A DNA stretch of 40,621 bases from an uncultured Prevotellaceae bacterium (GCA_937893145.1 CALBJW010000022.1:1-40621), one strand, 5' to 3'. Shown: positions 1 to 7,835, counted from the first letter of the stretch. The notes: generated by a model not told the origin, from the letters alone. Numbers and translations: made by a program.

Positions 1-84
1 AGGAGTGTCCCACACCACAGCCTTTTGTGCCCATCCGCATACCATGCAGAGCACCATGAGTAATGATAAGATTGTTCGTTTCAT
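1..84 (-). CDS. Secreted protein, N-terminal fragment (probable TlpA-like paralogue)
   Basis: Only the first 28 codons lie in the window; the gene continues past the left edge. The visible part starts MKRTILSLLMVLCMVCGWAQ, a typical Bacteroidetes Sec signal peptide: Lys/Arg, a hydrophobic core and an Ala-Gln cleavage region. The first ~35 nucleotides are almost identical to the start of the next gene (242-1474), whose protein begins MKRTLLSLLMMLATVSIGAQ. This suggests a tandem duplication or a recombined signal sequence. A TlpA/thioredoxin identity is inferred from that paralogy, because no catalytic region is visible. No clear promoter is seen in 85-241. Confidence 0.6.
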   Translation of the reverse strand, partial: MKRTILSLLMVLCMVCGWAQKAVVWDTP

Positions 85-241
85 AATTGTTAAACTATAT
101 TTGTTGTTTCTTGTTGTCATATTTGTTTCGAACAATGTTCGATGAACTGAATTGTTGTAGTTATGAAACAGGTGAACTCATAGTCTTCCACACTTATCAC
201 GATGGAACGGAAGATGTAGCCTTATTATTTTCAAGTCATAC

Positions 242-1474
242 TTATAACTTCTTTTTATTCTGCAAATTTTCCTCGAGGATGTGCTCTGTTTCTTCCGCCT
301 CAGGATAAACAGAAAGTATAGTCCCGCTGTCATCGATCAGAAAACCACCACCCGCAGCTTGACTTACTCCATTCTTTAACCAAATTTGATTCTTGTCGTT
401 CAGTTCGATGAGGTTGAGCCAAGGATACCCGTCTTTTGCAAGAGCCTTGTGCATGTTTTCTTCGGCAAATTCACGAGCGATGCCTATTACTTGGAATCCT
501 TTGTCCTTGTATTTCTCGTAAATTGGAATGAGTGCCTTGGCGTGCTTACGGCAAGGTCCACACCATGATGCCCATAGGTCGATATAGATGACTTTGCCTG
601 TAAAAAGCGAGGATAAGGCAACTTGCTTTCCATTAGAATTAGTGACCTCGTAGTCTATATATTTGTTACCAGGAACGAGATCCAACGATTTTAGGGCATT
701 CTGGATGCTCTTGTGATAAGGATGTCCTTTATACTTCTTGCTATAAGTGTTTTTGTATGAACTAATGTAGAAAGGAGTAAATGGAGCTTTTAGAGCTCTA
801 TACGAGGATAGTGAATTTTTCATTTCGAAGAGTCCATAAATGCATGGATGCTTTTCCTGCCATTTCACGGTAGCAATTCGCCAATCCATATATGCAGTTT
901 CGTAATCTTTATCCAGTTGCTTTTTTACGGCTGCATGCGGATTTGTGCTATCGTCGGACAACAAGTTGTCTATGTAAGTTCGTCTTTGTTCTGCATCCAT
1001 GCCTTCTATCTCTTTTAAGATAATGGCGTCAAGTGAGTCTCTTTTTGCATCAGCCCTATCAAGCAGAGGAGTGTAGATTGCATCTAACTCGTTGTTGCAT
1101 TGCAGCATTAACTTAGTTTCTTTACCAGTACCTTTCGTTATTATCTTATCCCCATTCTTGCCCAAGGTTATGTGGATTTGTTGGTTTTCTGCAATAAGGA
1201 ATGCTGGGGTTATACTCCCTTCTTCATACTGATTGTCAGGGATTAGTTCGTAGTAGCGAAGGACATCGCTCTTCAAAGTGTAGCTGAATTTACCGTCTAC
1301 AACAGGAATATTAATAACATTGCTTTGTGTTCGAATGTCTATACCACTTTCTACAAGATATAATTTTGTTGTATTCGTATCGGTTGTCGTTCCTTCTATC
1401 TGGCAAATTATGGATTGTGCCCCAATACTCACAGTTGCAAGCATCATGAGTAATGATAATAATGTTCGTTTCAT
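242..1474 (-). CDS. TlpA-like thiol-disulfide oxidoreductase with DUF4369-like N-terminus
   Basis: 410 aa exported protein. Residues 1-20 form a signal peptide. The next ~100 residues are a beta-rich region resembling the DUF4369 domain that precedes thioredoxin folds in Bacteroidetes. A charged helical middle region follows, then a C-terminal thioredoxin/AhpC-TSA domain with the redox motif WASWCGPCRK at about residues 303-312. A Gly-rich segment replaces the usual cis-Pro loop context (AAGGGFLIDDSG). It probably acts as a periplasmic disulfide reductase or sensor, but the substrate cannot be read from sequence. It lies 91 bp downstream of the 82-aa gene on the same strand without a visible terminator between them, so both could share the operator-bearing promoter near 1840-1935. 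Confidence 0.85.
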   Translation of the reverse strand: MKRTLLSLLMMLATVSIGAQSIICQIEGTTTDTNTTKLYLVESGIDIRTQSNVINIPVVDGKFSYTLKSDVLRYYELIPDNQYEEGSITPAFLIAENQQIHITLGKNGDKIITKGTGKETKLMLQCNNELDAIYTPLLDRADAKRDSLDAIILKEIEGMDAEQRRTYIDNLLSDDSTNPHAAVKKQLDKDYETAYMDWRIATVKWQEKHPCIYGLFEMKNSLSSYRALKAPFTPFYISSYKNTYSKKYKGHPYHKSIQNALKSLDLVPGNKYIDYEVTNSNGKQVALSSLFTGKVIYIDLWASWCGPCRKHAKALIPIYEKYKDKGFQVIGIAREFAEENMHKALAKDGYPWLNLIELNDKNQIWLKNGVSQAAGGGFLIDDSGTILSVYPEAEETEHILEENLQNKKKL

Positions 1475-1565
1475 AAATTTGATATTATCATTTTTTTACA
1501 AATGTCGTACTAAAGAATCTTGTAAGCAAATGATTTAATAGTAGTTGACAAATTAGTGTTGATTT

Positions 1566-1814
1566 TTAGGATTTATTATGTTGTTTTCTTCTTATCAAAA
1601 TATCATACAGAGTATCAATATATGTACTCATGCTTTTTGCCTCCATCGAGTCGGGACCTTCCTTCAAAAGTGCCTTTGCTTTTTCCTCTGAGCAGTAAAG
1701 TATAAGATTGATAACATCCTTATCGCTGTACGTCTTTTTGGGGGAGAATGTATAGGGCATCCCATATATCATTCTCTGCCATGAGTGTTTAATCTTTCTT
1801 AGTATTTTCATCAT
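1566..1814 (-). CDS. Small basic protein of unknown function
   Basis: 82 aa if started at the tandem Met-Met at 1814/1811 (MMKILRKIKHSWQRMIYGMP). The open frame extends to 1937, but those extra codons overlap the promoter and palindromic operator, so the internal start is preferred. The N-terminal third is basic and amphipathic. The rest (KKTYSDKDVINLILYCSEEKAKALLKEG) is predicted helical and mildly acidic, with no signal peptide or clear membrane span. I do not recognise a family. Its -7 box (TACCTTTG, 1840-1847) and upstream double palindrome match those of the TolC efflux gene at 7654, which suggests common control by the two-component system at 7848-9211. Confidence 0.65.
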   Translation of the reverse strand: MMKILRKIKHSWQRMIYGMPYTFSPKKTYSDKDVINLILYCSEEKAKALLKEGPDSMEAKSMSTYIDTLYDILIRRKQHNKS

Positions 1815-1839
1815 TGCTTGATATTTTATATTTCGTCGG

Positions 1840-1872
1840 CAAAGGTAAGCCTTATATATAATAAATGTACAA
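1840..1872 (-). promoter_or_regulatory. Bacteroidetes-type promoter for the 82-aa gene
   Basis: On the minus strand the -7 box TACCTTTG lies at 1840-1847, with a TTG at 1870-1872 as a loose -33 element (22-nt spacing, slightly long). The ATG at 1814 is 25 nt downstream. The core matches the TolC promoter box at 7678-7685 exactly. Confidence 0.6.
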
Positions 1873-1897
1873 GAAAAAGTACCCGAAAATGAAAAGT

Positions 1898-1935
1898 GTA
1901 TGAAAATCATACACAATACTGTATGATTTTCATAC
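1898..1935. promoter_or_regulatory. Double-palindrome operator, copy 1
   Basis: Two 15-bp palindromes with half-sites GTATGA/TCATAC: GTATGAAAATCATAC at 1898-1912 and GTATGATTTTCATAC at 1921-1935. They are separated by the 8-bp spacer ACAATACT. Centre-to-centre distance is 23 bp, about two helical turns. The first centre is 58 bp upstream of the -7 box end at 1847. The same arrangement recurs at 7736-7773. The likely ligand is a dimeric Fis-type HTH response regulator (see 7848-8372). Confidence 0.75.
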
Positions 1936-1953
1936 ACTTTTATTATAATAACG

Positions 1954-1979
1954 TAATGAAGAGTGTTTTTTCTTCATTA
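1954..1979. promoter_or_regulatory. 9-bp inverted repeat upstream of the small-gene promoter
   Basis: TAATGAAGA at 1954-1962 and TCTTCATTA at 1971-1979 form a perfect 9-bp inverted repeat with an 8-nt centre. It ends 26 bp before the -7 box at 2006. It could be an operator or only a chance AT-rich dyad. Confidence 0.35.
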
Positions 1980-2005
1980 AGAATTATAAAACGAACCTTT
2001 TTGTA

Positions 2006-2013
2006 TATCTTTG
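2006..2013 (+). promoter_or_regulatory. Promoter -7 box for the 58-aa/47-aa gene pair
   Basis: TATCTTTG fits the Bacteroidetes TAnnTTTG consensus and stands 25 nt before the ATG at 2039. No convincing TTG is seen 19-20 nt upstream. Confidence 0.5.
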
Positions 2014-2038
2014 CATCAAATCTAAAAGTTAACAAATT

Positions 2039-2215
2039 ATGGCAGTAAATGATTATGTAATGGTTCCACCTCAAGTGTCACATTATCAAGACTGGGCAAA
2101 AGGGCAGATTATCGAGGTAGAAGACAATCCTTTCCATGGAACTGTCATCGTCGTCCGCATGGAGAATGGAGACATCTTTTGGGACGTGGCAGATTATTTT
2201 AAGAAAGAGGCTTGA
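2039..2215 (+). CDS. Small hypothetical protein (58 aa)
   Basis: 58 codons starting MAVNDYVMVPPQVSHYQDWA and ending with TGA at 2213-2215. The protein is compact, with alternating beta-like segments (GQIIEVEDNPFHGTVIVVRMENGDIFW) ending in a charged tail (DYFKKEA). This looks like a small SH3-like or beta-barrel fold, but I do not recognise a family. Support for coding comes from a properly placed promoter box at 2006, a clean start, and overlap (TGATG) with the next small ORF. No signal peptide. Confidence 0.6.
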   Translation: MAVNDYVMVPPQVSHYQDWAKGQIIEVEDNPFHGTVIVVRMENGDIFWDVADYFKKEA

Positions 2216-2358
2216 TGTATCCATCTGGAAACCTCGTCAACCTTACAGCTGCTATGCATGACTTAAAATCAATCGAATGGTTTCGTAAATCTGTGCGCGA
2301 CATACGAGGATTTAAGGTTGAGGAATGGTCATACTTTACAGATTTTATAAAAAAATGA
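2215..2358 (+). CDS. Very small hypothetical protein (47 aa), coupled to the 58-aa gene
   Basis: 47 codons starting MYPSGNLVNLTAAMHDLKSI. Its ATG overlaps the stop of the previous gene (TGATG), the layout of translational coupling. The sequence is mixed helical, with aromatic and basic residues (EWFRKSVRDIRGFKVEEWSY). The stop at 2356-2358 is immediately followed by the long terminator hairpin, so the two small genes form a complete transcription unit. No family recognised. Confidence 0.5.
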   Translation: MYPSGNLVNLTAAMHDLKSIEWFRKSVRDIRGFKVEEWSYFTDFIKK

Positions 2359-2359
2359 T

Positions 2360-2415
2360 ATAAGAGAAACCGAGCGTGCAAAGATTCAAATCTTTGCACG
2401 CTCGGTTTCTCTTAT
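2360..2415. terminator. Bidirectional terminator with 27-bp perfect stem
   Basis: The arms at 2360-2386 and 2389-2415 are perfectly complementary over 27 bp, with only 2 nt between them (the real loop opens a few pairs). The hairpin separates the plus-strand small genes from the converging permease gene, whose stop codon (2412-2414) lies inside the right arm. Stem length and perfection are well beyond an ordinary intrinsic terminator. Confidence 0.8.
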
Positions 2416-4838
2416 TCTGATTTAATAACATCAGCAGGGGGCTCGCTTGCTGCCTTGCGTATCTGCCAGATGACGGTGAGGAAGATGAGGGCGAACATGG
2501 CGAGGATGATAGCTGGGTATATCCACCAGTAGATAGGTGCCTGCTTGACATACTGCATGAGCCAGAGATGCATGAGGTAGTAGCCTACAGGGAAGGCAAT
2601 CACGGCACTTGTGAGGAGCAGATAGATGTATTCTCTGATGAACATGCGTATGATGGTTCCCGTCTTTGCTCCATGTACCTTGCGGATTGCTACCTCTTTA
2701 CGTCTTCTCTCACAAGCAAGGCTCACCATACTGAAGATTCCGAAGATGGCAATGAGTACACACACTGCGGTGACGAGCATAAGGAGGCGGCAGAGGGCGC
2801 GTTCGGATTGGAGGAAAGTGTCGTACTCTTCCTCGGCACTGTAAGACCAAATTTGGATATTCTGATCGTCGCTAAAAAGTCTTTGATGTATCCCTTCATC
2901 AATCTTTTCCTTTAGTTTTCTCCAATCTGTTCCTTCTTTCCAACGTATAGGTATCTGAATCAAATAGGCGTCTTCCAGATGTGACTCTTGTTGGAAGATG
3001 AGCAGAGGCTGTGATGGTGTGGTTGGCGACATATACGAGAGGTCTTTCACGATGCCTTTCACCTCATACTCTATGTTTCCTTTACATCTCACCTTGCCCC
3101 CCACTTTGCCCTGGTCGCCTAACATGCGAGCAGCAGTTTCGTTGATGCACACCATCTGTGGTTCATCCTTGCTTGTGATAAATTCTCCTTCCACCATCTG
3201 CATCTCCATGAAGCGGAAGTAATGTTCATCGGCTTTTGTAGAGAGAAATTGTTGCGTCTCTCCATCCTCCATATTAACAATAATCGAACGCTGGAAGCCA
3301 TCAGGAATCGGGTAGTCATAATCAACCATGAACTCATCTATCTCATGCCATTTCTTCAAATCTTGCTCCACAATGTTTGCGTAATAGTCACCTTTATCTT
3401 GCATTGATAGAAAGATGACACCACGATTGTGCTTTGCAAAACCCATGTCGGGTGATGAGAAGAGGAAGTGTATCTGATTCATCATCACGAACGAACAGAA
3501 TACAGCTCCGATGCTTACGGCAAGCTGAACAATCATAAGACCACCACTGAAGCTGCCCAGCAATTTTCCACCTTCTGGTTTCTGTCGCTTGTCAAGTGCC
3601 ATGCGCAATTGCCTGCGACTGCAAACATAAACGATGATTGCTGTGATGGCAAGCGATGTCAATGATGCGGAAAGTGCAAAGACGATGAACCAACCAAGAA
3701 CATACGACTGTGGTTCATCAACACCGCTCAGTACTCTGAAGTCTTCGTACACATAGCTTACGATGCCTGTGGCAAGGAGAGTAGCTATGACGAGGATAAG
3801 CATCAACTCCGTGGCAATGAGTGTGATGAGATTGCCCATCGAAGCGCCATGCACATGGCGCAAAGAAAGTTCGCGTTGACGGATGCGAATGCGAGTGACG
3901 AGCATCGTGAAGTAGTTGAACATTGCACAGCAAATGACGATGATGCCAAGGATGACGAACAGGCGCAAGTGACTGCGCTCAACGATTCTAAACACAATTT
4001 TCACTTCGTCGCTAACCTGACTGAGAGGAATAAGCTTGCAGGAGTATTCACGCGTCCAACTATCGTTATCATCATACTCAGGATTTGCAGATTCTTCCCT
4101 TTGAAATGTTACCTTTGCATTCTCAAGTGCTTTTGCCACCTTATCTACATTCTCAGGCTTAATCCTGACAAAGATATTAGCGATTGCAAAACCGTCATTT
4201 TCAAAGAATGGATTGATCCCCTTAATAAAGTCGTATGGGAAAGATGTCGGTTTCTGAGGATCCTCAACTATAGCCACGACCGTAAGGTAACGCGCTGCTT
4301 CGTAGTTCCTTTCGGGATACCACACTTTCTGCCCCAATGCACCCTTTCCTGGGAAAAGGCGTTCGGCTGTGGTGCGAGTGAGTGCCACTTCATCAGGACC
4401 AAATTCGAGTTTCTTCTTTCCCTCCAGTACCTTGATGCCGAGCACCTCCTGAGCATGTCCATCTATCTGCATATAGAACCACCCCCAACTGTCTTCTGAT
4501 TCGGGAGTACACTTCAACTCTCCATTGAAAAACAGCACTCCAGACAACATGTCAATATTAGGATTGCTTTCTGCAATCTTCTGTCCAATAGGCAGAGGCA
4601 TATAGTTAGTGTACTTTTGCTCCTGATTGTGTTCAAGTGAGGTGTAATACTGCAACATATACACATCATCATATTCTGGCCACCATGCGTCATAACTGTC
4701 CTCGTACCTCAGCCACAGTGCCGAGAGTGCGAAACATATCATACCCACCGTCAGCGAGAGGATGCTGATAGAGGTCTGCAACTTGTACTTCATGAGATTG
4801 CGCCATGCAATCGTAAGGTTGTGGTGTAACATATTCAT
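2412..4838 (-). CDS. ABC transporter permease, FtsX/MacB-type (808 aa, duplicated)
   Basis: An inner-membrane permease with two tandem halves. The N-terminal half has a TM helix at about 21-43, a large MacB-like periplasmic domain, then TM helices at roughly 290-410 containing the FtsX signature (RIRQRELSLRHVHGASMGNL). The second half repeats this: TM near 430-455, a periplasmic domain, and a C-terminal FtsX block (CERRRKEVAIRKVHGAKTGTI) with three helices. The duplicated form is typical of Bacteroidetes antimicrobial or lipoprotein efflux systems. It is the last gene of the TolC-adaptor-permease operon, 27 bp after the adaptor. No LolD/MacB-type ATPase gene is present beside it, so the energising subunit must come from elsewhere. 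Confidence 0.9.
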   Translation of the reverse strand: MNMLHHNLTIAWRNLMKYKLQTSISILSLTVGMICFALSALWLRYEDSYDAWWPEYDDVYMLQYYTSLEHNQEQKYTNYMPLPIGQKIAESNPNIDMLSGVLFFNGELKCTPESEDSWGWFYMQIDGHAQEVLGIKVLEGKKKLEFGPDEVALTRTTAERLFPGKGALGQKVWYPERNYEAARYLTVVAIVEDPQKPTSFPYDFIKGINPFFENDGFAIANIFVRIKPENVDKVAKALENAKVTFQREESANPEYDDNDSWTREYSCKLIPLSQVSDEVKIVFRIVERSHLRLFVILGIIVICCAMFNYFTMLVTRIRIRQRELSLRHVHGASMGNLITLIATELMLILVIATLLATGIVSYVYEDFRVLSGVDEPQSYVLGWFIVFALSASLTSLAITAIIVYVCSRRQLRMALDKRQKPEGGKLLGSFSGGLMIVQLAVSIGAVFCSFVMMNQIHFLFSSPDMGFAKHNRGVIFLSMQDKGDYYANIVEQDLKKWHEIDEFMVDYDYPIPDGFQRSIIVNMEDGETQQFLSTKADEHYFRFMEMQMVEGEFITSKDEPQMVCINETAARMLGDQGKVGGKVRCKGNIEYEVKGIVKDLSYMSPTTPSQPLLIFQQESHLEDAYLIQIPIRWKEGTDWRKLKEKIDEGIHQRLFSDDQNIQIWSYSAEEEYDTFLQSERALCRLLMLVTAVCVLIAIFGIFSMVSLACERRRKEVAIRKVHGAKTGTIIRMFIREYIYLLLTSAVIAFPVGYYLMHLWLMQYVKQAPIYWWIYPAIILAMFALIFLTVIWQIRKAASEPPADVIKSE

Positions 4839-4865
4839 ATATTTATAAACGATATTGTTGAGTTT

Positions 4866-6134
4866 TTATTTTATCACCAGTTCTTCAATTTCTCCAAACT
4901 TGTCATATCCGCTAACGAGGACACGGTCACCAGGATTTAAGCCTGAGAGGATTTCGTATTGCTGTGGATTCTGACGACCGATTTCGATTTCAACCTTATG
5001 GGCTGTCTTGCCGTCGGGGGAGAGACGATAGATCCAACGACCTGAGGTTGCTTGGTAGAAGTCGCCTCGTGGGATGATGAGGGCGGTTTCAGGTTTGCCA
5101 AGTTCTATCTGCACTCGGTAACTCTTGCCAAGACGGATGTTGGAAGGTTTATCGCCTGTGAAGACGAGGTCGCAGACAAAGTTGCGGTCTTTCACTTCGG
5201 GAATTACTTTGCTGATGCGGAGAGGAAATTGAGTATGGTTTTCGTTTTTACGTTCTTGGTAGTTGATGTGGGCAGGAAGACCTGTAGTGATGCGGTCGAT
5301 GTAATATTCCGAAAGTGAGGTATGCACCTTGTACTCAGTCAGCACCTTTATCTCGCCTATGCTTGAACCTGCTGACACTTGCTGTCCTATAGTCACGTTG
5401 AGATAGCTGAGTTGACCAGCAACTGTGGCACGAACGATGAGGTTGGAAGTACGACTTGTGGAGCGAGAGAGTTTGCGAGTGGATGATTCTCGATTGGCAA
5501 GAACCATTTCTCGCTTGAGACGAGTGGCTATGGAATCATGACGAAGACTCTGCATCTGTAGTTGAGCTTTCTTGTGCTGATAGTTGTAATCTTCTTCTAT
5601 CACATCGAGTTCAGCCTTGCTCTTTATGCCCATACGATATTCCTCACGACTCTGCTTCAAGGATTTGTCAAGTGAGGACATCTGATGTTCAGCTTCAAGA
5701 GCCTGCTGACGAAGGAGAATGGTGCGTTGCTCCATCTCAATTTCTTGTTCGCGGTAGTTGCGCTGGCTGTTCTGCCATTCTGCATGTTCATCATCGATGG
5801 AACGGAGAAGTTCGGGATTGGAAAGGACGAGAATGGTGTCACCAACGTTGAGCATCGTTCCTTCTTCGGCAACAATGCGTTCTACGAAACCATTTTCGAG
5901 AGCATTGAGCTGAATGGTTTGGATAGGTTGGACGAGTCCTTCCACATCGACGTATTCCATGAAAGGAGCTTCGACTGCTTCCGCTATCTTGTAGTCTTCG
6001 GCTTCAATCTTCAGTTTGCGAGGACCGAGTGCGAGGACGAGGACATAGATGGAGAAGGAGAGGAAAAGGATGCCTGCAAGGATGTAATACTTGTACTTGA
6101 TGTACCAAGGTTTTGGTTTTAATTGAATATCCAT
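4866..6134 (-). CDS. Periplasmic adaptor (HlyD/MacA-type membrane fusion protein)
   Basis: 422 aa. A single N-terminal TM anchor at about 11-31 (YYILAGILFLSFSIYVLVLA) is followed by a barrel-sandwich (lipoyl-like) half at 60-105 (QTIQLNALENGFVERIVAEEG). A long charged coiled-coil hairpin spans about 110-225, the second lipoyl half 230-262 (LIVRATVAGQLSYLNVTIGQ), and beta-barrel and membrane-proximal domains reach the C-terminus. It links the inner-membrane permease (2412-4838) to the TolC channel (6188-7654). The 53-bp gap to the TolC gene holds a copy of the ATTCATAATT-type repeat (6147-6171). Confidence 0.9.
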   Translation of the reverse strand: MDIQLKPKPWYIKYKYYILAGILFLSFSIYVLVLALGPRKLKIEAEDYKIAEAVEAPFMEYVDVEGLVQPIQTIQLNALENGFVERIVAEEGTMLNVGDTILVLSNPELLRSIDDEHAEWQNSQRNYREQEIEMEQRTILLRQQALEAEHQMSSLDKSLKQSREEYRMGIKSKAELDVIEEDYNYQHKKAQLQMQSLRHDSIATRLKREMVLANRESSTRKLSRSTSRTSNLIVRATVAGQLSYLNVTIGQQVSAGSSIGEIKVLTEYKVHTSLSEYYIDRITTGLPAHINYQERKNENHTQFPLRISKVIPEVKDRNFVCDLVFTGDKPSNIRLGKSYRVQIELGKPETALIIPRGDFYQATSGRWIYRLSPDGKTAHKVEIEIGRQNPQQYEILSGLNPGDRVLVSGYDKFGEIEELVIK

Positions 6135-6146
6135 AGTCTAATACAT

Positions 6147-6171
6147 AATTCATAATTCACAATTCATAATT
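6147..6171. repeat. AATTCATAATTCACAATTC-type repeat, copy 1
   Basis: A 25-bp repeat between the adaptor and TolC genes. An exact inverted copy lies at 7803-7827, so the pair flanks the TolC gene and its promoter. The AT-rich tandem ATTCATAATT units look like a dispersed intergenic repeat. Confidence 0.6.
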
Positions 6172-6187
6172 ACCACTCGGCTTATTA

Positions 6188-7654
6188 TCAATTGATTGGC
6201 AATTCCTCGGATATTGCCATATTGTTTTCAAAGTCGAAAGCAGTCATGCTGCGGAGTGTGTGGTAAAGACTCCAATATGTCCGCAATGTGCTGATGTAGC
6301 TTCGCTTGGCAGAGTTCTTCTCATTGATGGCAGAATTGAGGTCGAGAATACTGCTGCGCCCCATGATGTAGAGACGTTTGGCTACTGAATATCGCTGTTC
6401 GGCTCGTTGGTCGGTGAGCGAGGCGATGTGTACCCGGCGTGCCTGCATATTGAACTGGAGAACAAGTTTCTGTACATTCTGGTTGAAATCATTCATGCCT
6501 TGTTCTGCTTGGGTAGTAGTGAGTGCAAGTTGCGATTTTGCTACTTTTACTCTACCTTTCCCTCGCCCCCAGTCAAGGATAGGGAGCGAAAGTGTCACAC
6601 TGGCATATTCCTGATTGGCAAGGTTGCGGTACGAAGTGCTAATGTCGCGTCCTGTCTGCGAAAGACCAAACTGAACATAGAGGTCTGCCCTGAGTCCTGC
6701 ATTAGCCTTTGCATACGAGAGATTGCTTTCACTCTCCTTGATGATGCGCTTGTAGTATTCGGGATCAGGACTGTTTTCAAGTGCCAGTTGTAGAGCCTTT
6801 GCCAACGGTACTTCAAACTGAGGAACGATCTCTGGCATGATGAGTTTCAGTTCGGTGTCTTGTTCCAGAGCAAGGAAAGAACGAACCGACTGCATCACTT
6901 CTTTTAGATTGATTTCTGCATCCATCACATTGGTCTCTTCGTTGAGTCGGTTGATTTCGAGTTGCAGCATCTCGTTCTCCGTTATGGTTCCAATCTTGTA
7001 TCGACCTTGTGCCATGCTGTAGAGTGTGTCGGCAGATGCAAAGTTTTGTCGAGCCATATCGAGTTCTGTTTGAGCAGAGGCAAGTAAGAAGAAATAGTTG
7101 CAAGCCGTGGCAGAAATGATTTCGAGTGTCTCGGCATACTGTTTCTTCGCTTCACGATAGCGGATAGGTTCAATGCGTTTGTCCCACTTCAAGGAGTTGT
7201 AGCCGAAGAGACTCTGCTCATAACCAATGACAAGAGGTTGAGAACTATAAGCCGTCGTCTTGTTCTGAAACTCATCAAGTCGGTTGAGCGTACTCTTGAG
7301 GAAAAGGCTTCCGCCCGTCCAACTGATGTTTTGGTTTACCTTCAGCGTGAGGTCGGCACCAAACTGATTCTGCTTGATGAACATTGCCGTTCCGTCCGAC
7401 TGTGTTATCTTGTTCATCTCCTTATTAATATAAGGTGAGGAAGATAGTGTAATCGAAGGCAAATAGTTTGCACGAAAGTAGCGGTAGTTCCAATAGGCAG
7501 AGAGGAAAGTGTTGCGTGCGCTTTGTGCTGATGGAGATTGTCGCTGTGCAAGCTCTTTCATTTCTTCCAACCCAAGCACAAGAGTATCGGCACTCGTTGC
7601 ATCTATGCCTTTGCAAAAAGCAAACGTGAGCATTAAACATATAATTCTTTTCAT
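6188..7654 (-). CDS. TolC-family outer membrane efflux protein
   Basis: 488 aa from ATG 7654. The frame is open to 7726, but the -7 box (7678-7685) lies inside that extension, and MKRIICLMLTFAFCKGIDAT is a good signal peptide, so the shorter start is chosen. The protein has the two-fold OEP layout: alternating long amphipathic helices (e.g. TELDMARQNFASADTLYSMA) and short beta segments (LSLPILDWGRGKGRVKVAKS). It should form the trimeric outer-membrane channel of the efflux complex with the adaptor and permease downstream. It is first gene of the operon and carries the palindromic operator copy at 7736-7773. Confidence 0.88.
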   Translation of the reverse strand: MKRIICLMLTFAFCKGIDATSADTLVLGLEEMKELAQRQSPSAQSARNTFLSAYWNYRYFRANYLPSITLSSSPYINKEMNKITQSDGTAMFIKQNQFGADLTLKVNQNISWTGGSLFLKSTLNRLDEFQNKTTAYSSQPLVIGYEQSLFGYNSLKWDKRIEPIRYREAKKQYAETLEIISATACNYFFLLASAQTELDMARQNFASADTLYSMAQGRYKIGTITENEMLQLEINRLNEETNVMDAEINLKEVMQSVRSFLALEQDTELKLIMPEIVPQFEVPLAKALQLALENSPDPEYYKRIIKESESNLSYAKANAGLRADLYVQFGLSQTGRDISTSYRNLANQEYASVTLSLPILDWGRGKGRVKVAKSQLALTTTQAEQGMNDFNQNVQKLVLQFNMQARRVHIASLTDQRAEQRYSVAKRLYIMGRSSILDLNSAINEKNSAKRSYISTLRTYWSLYHTLRSMTAFDFENNMAISEELPIN

Positions 7655-7677
7655 TGTCGGAGTATTTTTTGATGATG

Positions 7678-7707
7678 CAAAGGTACTCTCCATATATAAA
7701 AGAACAA
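7678..7707 (-). promoter_or_regulatory. Promoter of the efflux operon
   Basis: On the minus strand the -7 box TACCTTTG is at 7678-7685 and a -33 TTG at 7705-7707, exactly 19 nt apart. The ATG at 7654 is 23 nt downstream. This is a near-ideal Bacteroidetes housekeeping promoter, so no sigma-54 site is needed. Confidence 0.75.
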
Positions 7708-7735
7708 TGGAATTTTCTCCCTCCAAATGCAGATT

Positions 7736-7773
7736 GTATGAAAATCATACACAATACTGTATGAAAATCATAC
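7736..7773. promoter_or_regulatory. Double-palindrome operator, copy 2
   Basis: Two identical palindromes GTATGAAAATCATAC at 7736-7750 and 7759-7773 with spacer ACAATACT. Compared with copy 1 (1898-1935 plus flank), 43 of 46 positions match. The first centre is 58 bp from the -7 box end (7685), identical to copy 1. It lies between the efflux operon and the divergent response regulator gene. Confidence 0.8.
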
Positions 7774-7802
7774 ACTTTTTGCCAGGAGATATAAAAATTA
7801 TG

Positions 7803-7827
7803 AATTATGAATTGTGAATTATGAATT
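7803..7827. repeat. AATTCATAATTCACAATTC-type repeat, inverted copy 2
   Basis: Reverse complement of 6147-6171 over 25 bp without mismatch. It lies between the operator and the response regulator promoter. Confidence 0.6.
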
Positions 7828-7835
7828 AAAACCTT

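Noticed and set aside
7654..7726. Longer TolC start at 7726
   Set aside because: It would place the strong -7/-33 promoter inside the coding sequence and hide the signal peptide.
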